Positions 60,457 through 64,000 of a DNA stretch of 64,000 bases are shown piece after piece; positions within the stretch are counted from its first letter, which is position 1; the number at the start of each line of letters is the position of its first letter. Source of the DNA: Owenia fusiformis. Lineage: Eukaryota; Annelida; Polychaeta; Sabellida; Oweniidae. The stretch is from contig CAIIXF020000012.1 of NCBI GenBank assembly GCA_903813345.2, positions 9,070,432 to 9,134,431 of the forward strand, read 5' to 3'. The notes below the pieces were generated by a model. That model ran no database searches, was not told the DNA's origin, and saw nothing but the letters and a program-made list of their open reading frames with translations. Both the position numbers and the translations under genes were made by a program.

Positions 60457-60755
60457 ATGACTGCTGAACAGAATATCAATAATATTCAGCGTCAAATTAG
60501 AAGCAGCACCAAGTTCCATATACTCCTAGATAAATTAAAACAGGATACAATCAAATACATTCATGAAGCTTATGGAAAGGACACTATATCTATCCCTGGC
60601 ATATATTGTTGGTACCGCTCTTTCAAAGAGGGAGAAAGTCAGTTGCAGATAAACCCAGACAGGGGTGGCCAAAAGTTGTAACTTCACCTAGTCAGATTAA
60701 TACAATAAAAGAAATATTGGATGAATTCCTATCAGAAAAATTACAGACTGACTGA
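60457..60755 (+). pseudogene. Mariner-like transposase fragment, unit 3 copy
   Basis: Same remnant as at 3910-4208, with the same frame break. Confidence 0.65.
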
Positions 60756-61154
60756 TTAAACTGTTGGTTGCACGCACCATAATACTCAAAATGATTTAGA
60801 GGTGACATTGATGTGTGACAAGAGGATGCGCTAGCTGAGGAGCAATATTAACATTTTAAGTTGGTCATTTTGAGACTTTTTTCGTGCAGACTTGATCCAC
60901 CACTAACCACCTTTGGCTGAACCCAGCACCACCACCCTGTTGGGGGTACAGTCCTGTAACTTTCACAGTACATCAGTATAATACTTGACAATGCACACTA
61001 GAAAAATTATAAAGATATATGAAAAACAAAAAAGTTACGGCATTTTTATCAGTTCTTATTGAACACCCTGTATATCATATCTTCAGAGGTTGACAGTAAT
61101 CATACACGATACTGTTTTTATATTTTATTTCCTAAAAGATTTAAGAATTTTAAG

Positions 61155-61300
61155 ATATAGAGGTTCTTATATGAGTACTTGTGCAAGATCGTCCATTCTT
61201 GATGAGCTTTGATAATTCTTCTTTATCGAGTCGCAGATATCATATCCATTCGTGGATAAAAATCATATCACTCATAAATCATAGGATATCCTCTATATAT
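61155..61300. other. Deletion junction with palindrome filler; signal exon lost
   Basis: The left arm of the palindrome known from 22175-22335 runs to its apex (GAGTCGCAG at 61228-61236). Then 61 bases match one half of the hairpin at 48327-48468 (reverse orientation). Then unit sequence resumes at TATTTTATTAG (61297, equivalent to 23565). About 1.31 kb (22253-23564 of unit 2), including exon 1 at 23365-23428, is missing. Confidence 0.88.
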
Positions 61301-61843
61301 TTTATTAGTAGTCTACAATCTTTGTATATAAATAAATGCTAGGATCTGTTAGAATATATTGATTTCTACGTAGCGCCTGGTACGCTGGGTACGCACCGTA
61401 GGCGTACCAGATGGTTGCAAATTCGCTCCAAATACAACTAAATATCAAAAACTTCCTCCCAGACTCCCATGAACACTTGTTTTTTATTTCTCTCTACTCT
61501 TGCTCCCGTGCGGGCTCTCGTGGTGGCGTACTACTTAGAAAAAGAGCGCTACGCCCATGGCTCCATCGATCTTTATGCTAATTGACAAGATCTATGGGTA
61601 GGGGTTAGATAGACAAGTGAAGTTAAACAAGTTGAACTGAGTTAAATTTTGTTTTTTATATTAAAACACTGTTTGATGAACTAAATACAACATTTTTTTC
61701 TAAACGTTGAGAATGTGAATTTTTTAGATTTTTTCGATAATCGGAATAAAAAGAAAACAATGTTGAATTAAGTTCACCAAACTGCAACCAGTCCTTTACC
61801 GAATTGTTTATTTTATTGCTTGACTTTTCGAAAATGTACTCAC

Positions 61844-61904
61844 CAGATCTCGTAGTCTTGGCTATCGAATATGTTCTCTCCGATGGTAAAAATGCCATTC
61901 TCAT
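61844..61904 (-). CDS. Candidate alternative first exon of locus C
   Basis: Twenty codons starting MRMAFLPS, then G|GTGAGT at 61843, phase 1. With exon 1 deleted it is the only leader-type exon left in this unit. It has no signal-peptide character, so a secreted or membrane-targeted product from it is uncertain. Confidence 0.33.
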
Positions 61905-62459
61905 ATATTCAAAATAAGCTTAGTCCAAGATCTCAAACGAATAGTACCAACATCGCCAAAAGAAAAGAAACCTTTGATAATTAATATTTGACAGTGACAT
62001 TATCAGCCTTTTTCGCATTGTTAAAAGTTAATGGAGTCTTGAAAAAGATTCCGCTGCTTGACTAGAAATTTAAATTGTTTAATCTCCTGCGCATATATAT
62101 ATGTATTTGTAATATGTACTATATGAACTTTTATATATCTGTGACTTAGGACAGTATCCTGCCTATTTACGACTGCAGCTAGAACTAATCCTGGTAATGC
62201 ATTTAATTATATATCATTGCATCTAAAACTGCACTTCTAATCATTATTTTGCATGAGTAAAACTGGTTTTATGATCAGCATACTTAGATTTTTAATCAGT
62301 GAATTGGCAGTATGTGCAACCAACACAAATTACCCAAAATCATGGACCACTCGGAATACAAAATGGAATTAAATTCAAAATTAAGTCATGTGAAAATGCC
62401 AAAATGGGGTTCAGGAAACACTATGTTACTAGAGATTCATTAATTTTAATTACAAACAT
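61905..62459. other. 5' flank of locus C
   Basis: Matches 6612-7150 of unit 1 but with many more differences than the rest of the unit. No feature seen. Confidence 0.5.
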
Positions 62460-64000
62460 ATGAAGAAGAATTATTCACACATTTTACACTATCATTTCTA
62501 AAGCTCAATCAGACAGGCACAATTGAGAACTACATGTATCATTCGATATGAAGCAACAATGAGTCAAGTATCAAGACTACTGTTAATTCAAATTTTAATA
62601 TATAATCAGGCAAGTACAATTGAAAACTACCCTTCGATATTCAAGCAACAATAAGTCAAGAATAATCGAAGACAACCGTTATTTCACATCTTATGAAAAA
62701 TCAAAGACTATCTTTCCTTCTTGAGGCACAACCAGTCAAGCACAATTGAGAACTATTATTCGATTATGAGGAACAATGAGTCAAGAATGACCAAGACTAC
62801 CCGTTCTTTCAAATCTTAAGAAAAATCAAAGACTATGTTTCCTTCTTGATGCACAACCAGTCAAGTACAATTAAGGACTGCCATTCGATATCAAGCAACA
62901 ATCAGTCAAGAATAATCGTAGACTACCGCTCTTTAAATCTTAAGAAAAATCAAAGACTACCTTTCCTTCTTGATGCACAACAAAGTCAAGTACAATTGGA
63001 AACTGCCATTCTATATCAAGCAATAATGGGTCAAGAATAACCAAGACTACCGTTCTTTCAAATCTTAAGAAAAATCAAAGACTACCTTTCCTTCTTGATG
63101 CACAACAAAGTCAAGTACAATTGGGAACTGCCATTCGATATCAAACAACAATGGGTCAAGAATAATCGTAGACTACTGTTCTTTAAATCTTAAGAAAAAT
63201 CAAAGACTACCTTTCCTTCTTGATGCACAACAAAGTCAAGCGCAATTTGGAACTGCCATTCTATATCAAGCAATAATGGGTCAAGAATAATCGAAAACTA
63301 CCGTTCTTTCAAATCTTAAGAAAAATCAAAGACTACCTTTCCTTCTTGATGCACAACAAAGTCAAGCACAATTGGGAACTGCCATTCTATATCAAGCAAT
63401 AATGGGTCAAGAATAACCAAGACTACCGTTCTTTCAAATCTTAAGAAAAATCAAAGACTACCTTTCCTTCTTGATGCACAACAAAGTCAAGTACAATTGG
63501 GAACTGCCATTCGATATCAAACAACAATGGGTCAAGAATAATCGTAGACTACCGCTCTTTAAATCTTAAGAAAAATCAAAGACTACCTTTCCTTCTTGAT
63601 GCACAACAAAGTCAAGTACAATTGGGAACTGCCATTCGATATCAAACAACAATGGGTCAAGAATAATCGTAGACTACCGTTCTTTAAATCTTAAGAAAAA
63701 TCAAAGACTACCTTTCCTTCTTGATGCACAACAAAGTCAAGCGCAATTTGGAACTGCCATTCTATATCAAGCAATAATGGGTGAAGAATAATCGAAAACT
63801 ACCGTTCTTTCAAATCTTAAGAAAAATCAAAGACTACCTTTCCTTCTTGAGGCACAACAAAGTCAAGCACAATTGGGAACTGCCATTTGATATCAAGCAA
63901 TAATGGGTCAAGAATAAACGAAAACTACTGTTTTTTCACATCTCAAGAACAATCGGACAATCTTTACTTCTTCAGACACAGTCAGTGAAACACTATTGAG
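62460..64000. repeat. Expanded 124-bp satellite array, running off the right edge
   Basis: About ten units with period 123-127 bases, each containing AATCTTAAGAAAAATCAAAG, TTCCTTCTTGATGCACAAC, AAGTCAAG.ACAATT and GGGTCAAGAATAA. The middle units are very similar to each other, with two alternating subtypes (TTCGATATCAAACAACAATG and TTCTATATCAAGCAATAATG). The edges are decayed. Units 1 and 2 carry only a short degenerate form (7180-7560). Any open frame here is repeat-derived. Confidence 0.92.

Larger units (their letters stand above)
46088..61890. repeat. Tandem segmental duplication, unit 3 (heavily interrupted)
   Basis: Third copy of the unit, recognisable at 46088-46969, 50371-51442, 58451-61236 and 61297-61890 with about the same high identity as units 1 and 2. 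It is split by the insertions 46970-50370 and 51443-58450 and by a deletion with filler at 61237-61297. Beyond about 61890 similarity to 6600-7150 continues but is clearly lower. Confidence 0.9.

Noticed and set aside
62460-64000. CRISPR-like regular repeats
   Set aside because: Whole 124-bp units repeat without unique spacers, in an intron-containing animal genome: an ordinary satellite.

Overview
The window is nuclear DNA of an invertebrate animal: AT-rich, with split genes bounded by GT/AG splice sites and dense nested transposons. The one host gene family is a leucine-rich-repeat G-protein-coupled receptor of the LGR/GRL101 type. That, and the transposon types, suggest a marine lophotrochozoan such as a mollusc; this is inference, and species cannot be read from the sequence.

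A roughly 17.5 kb unit is repeated head to tail. Each unit holds one receptor gene on the minus strand. Locus A is cut by the left edge (exons at 5889-5952, 2957-3208 and 1-660). Locus B is complete (23365-23428, 20520-20771, 16235-18223, 13724-13926). Locus C (59557-59808, 44863-46851, 39563-39765) has lost its signal-peptide exon. The exon phases (all phase 1) join into one 835-codon reading frame in locus B: signal peptide, C-type-lectin-like domain (CTLD), leucine-rich repeats with an LGR-type hinge, and a seven-helix domain with a DRF motif and an NPxxY motif. A receptor with both a lectin-type domain and LRRs in front of a rhodopsin-like core is unusual and is the main biological finding.

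Most of the remaining DNA is mobile or structured. Between loci B and C sits an 8.5 kb element with 1.3 kb terminal inverted repeats (27876-36421). It holds a broken transposon gene and a nearly full-length non-LTR retrotransposon (29935-35017). Locus C carries a mariner relic (43396-44843), a TTAA-type MITE (39947-40544), a palindrome-rich element (46970-50370) and a 7.0 kb element with 1.3 kb arms (51443-58450). These last two lie in intron 2 and stretch the gene. Minisatellites adjoin the lectin exon acceptor, the stop codon, and the far right of the window.

Palindromes recur throughout, and several rearrangements join halves of palindromes near their tips. One of these removed the signal-peptide exon of locus C. 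Identity between units is patchy. Exons 1-3 (ectodomain part) and exon 4 are almost identical, while the transmembrane half of exon 3 and intron 3 differ clearly between B and C, which points to recent gene conversion or unequal exchange. No plus-strand host gene, rRNA, intact tRNA or CRISPR array was seen.
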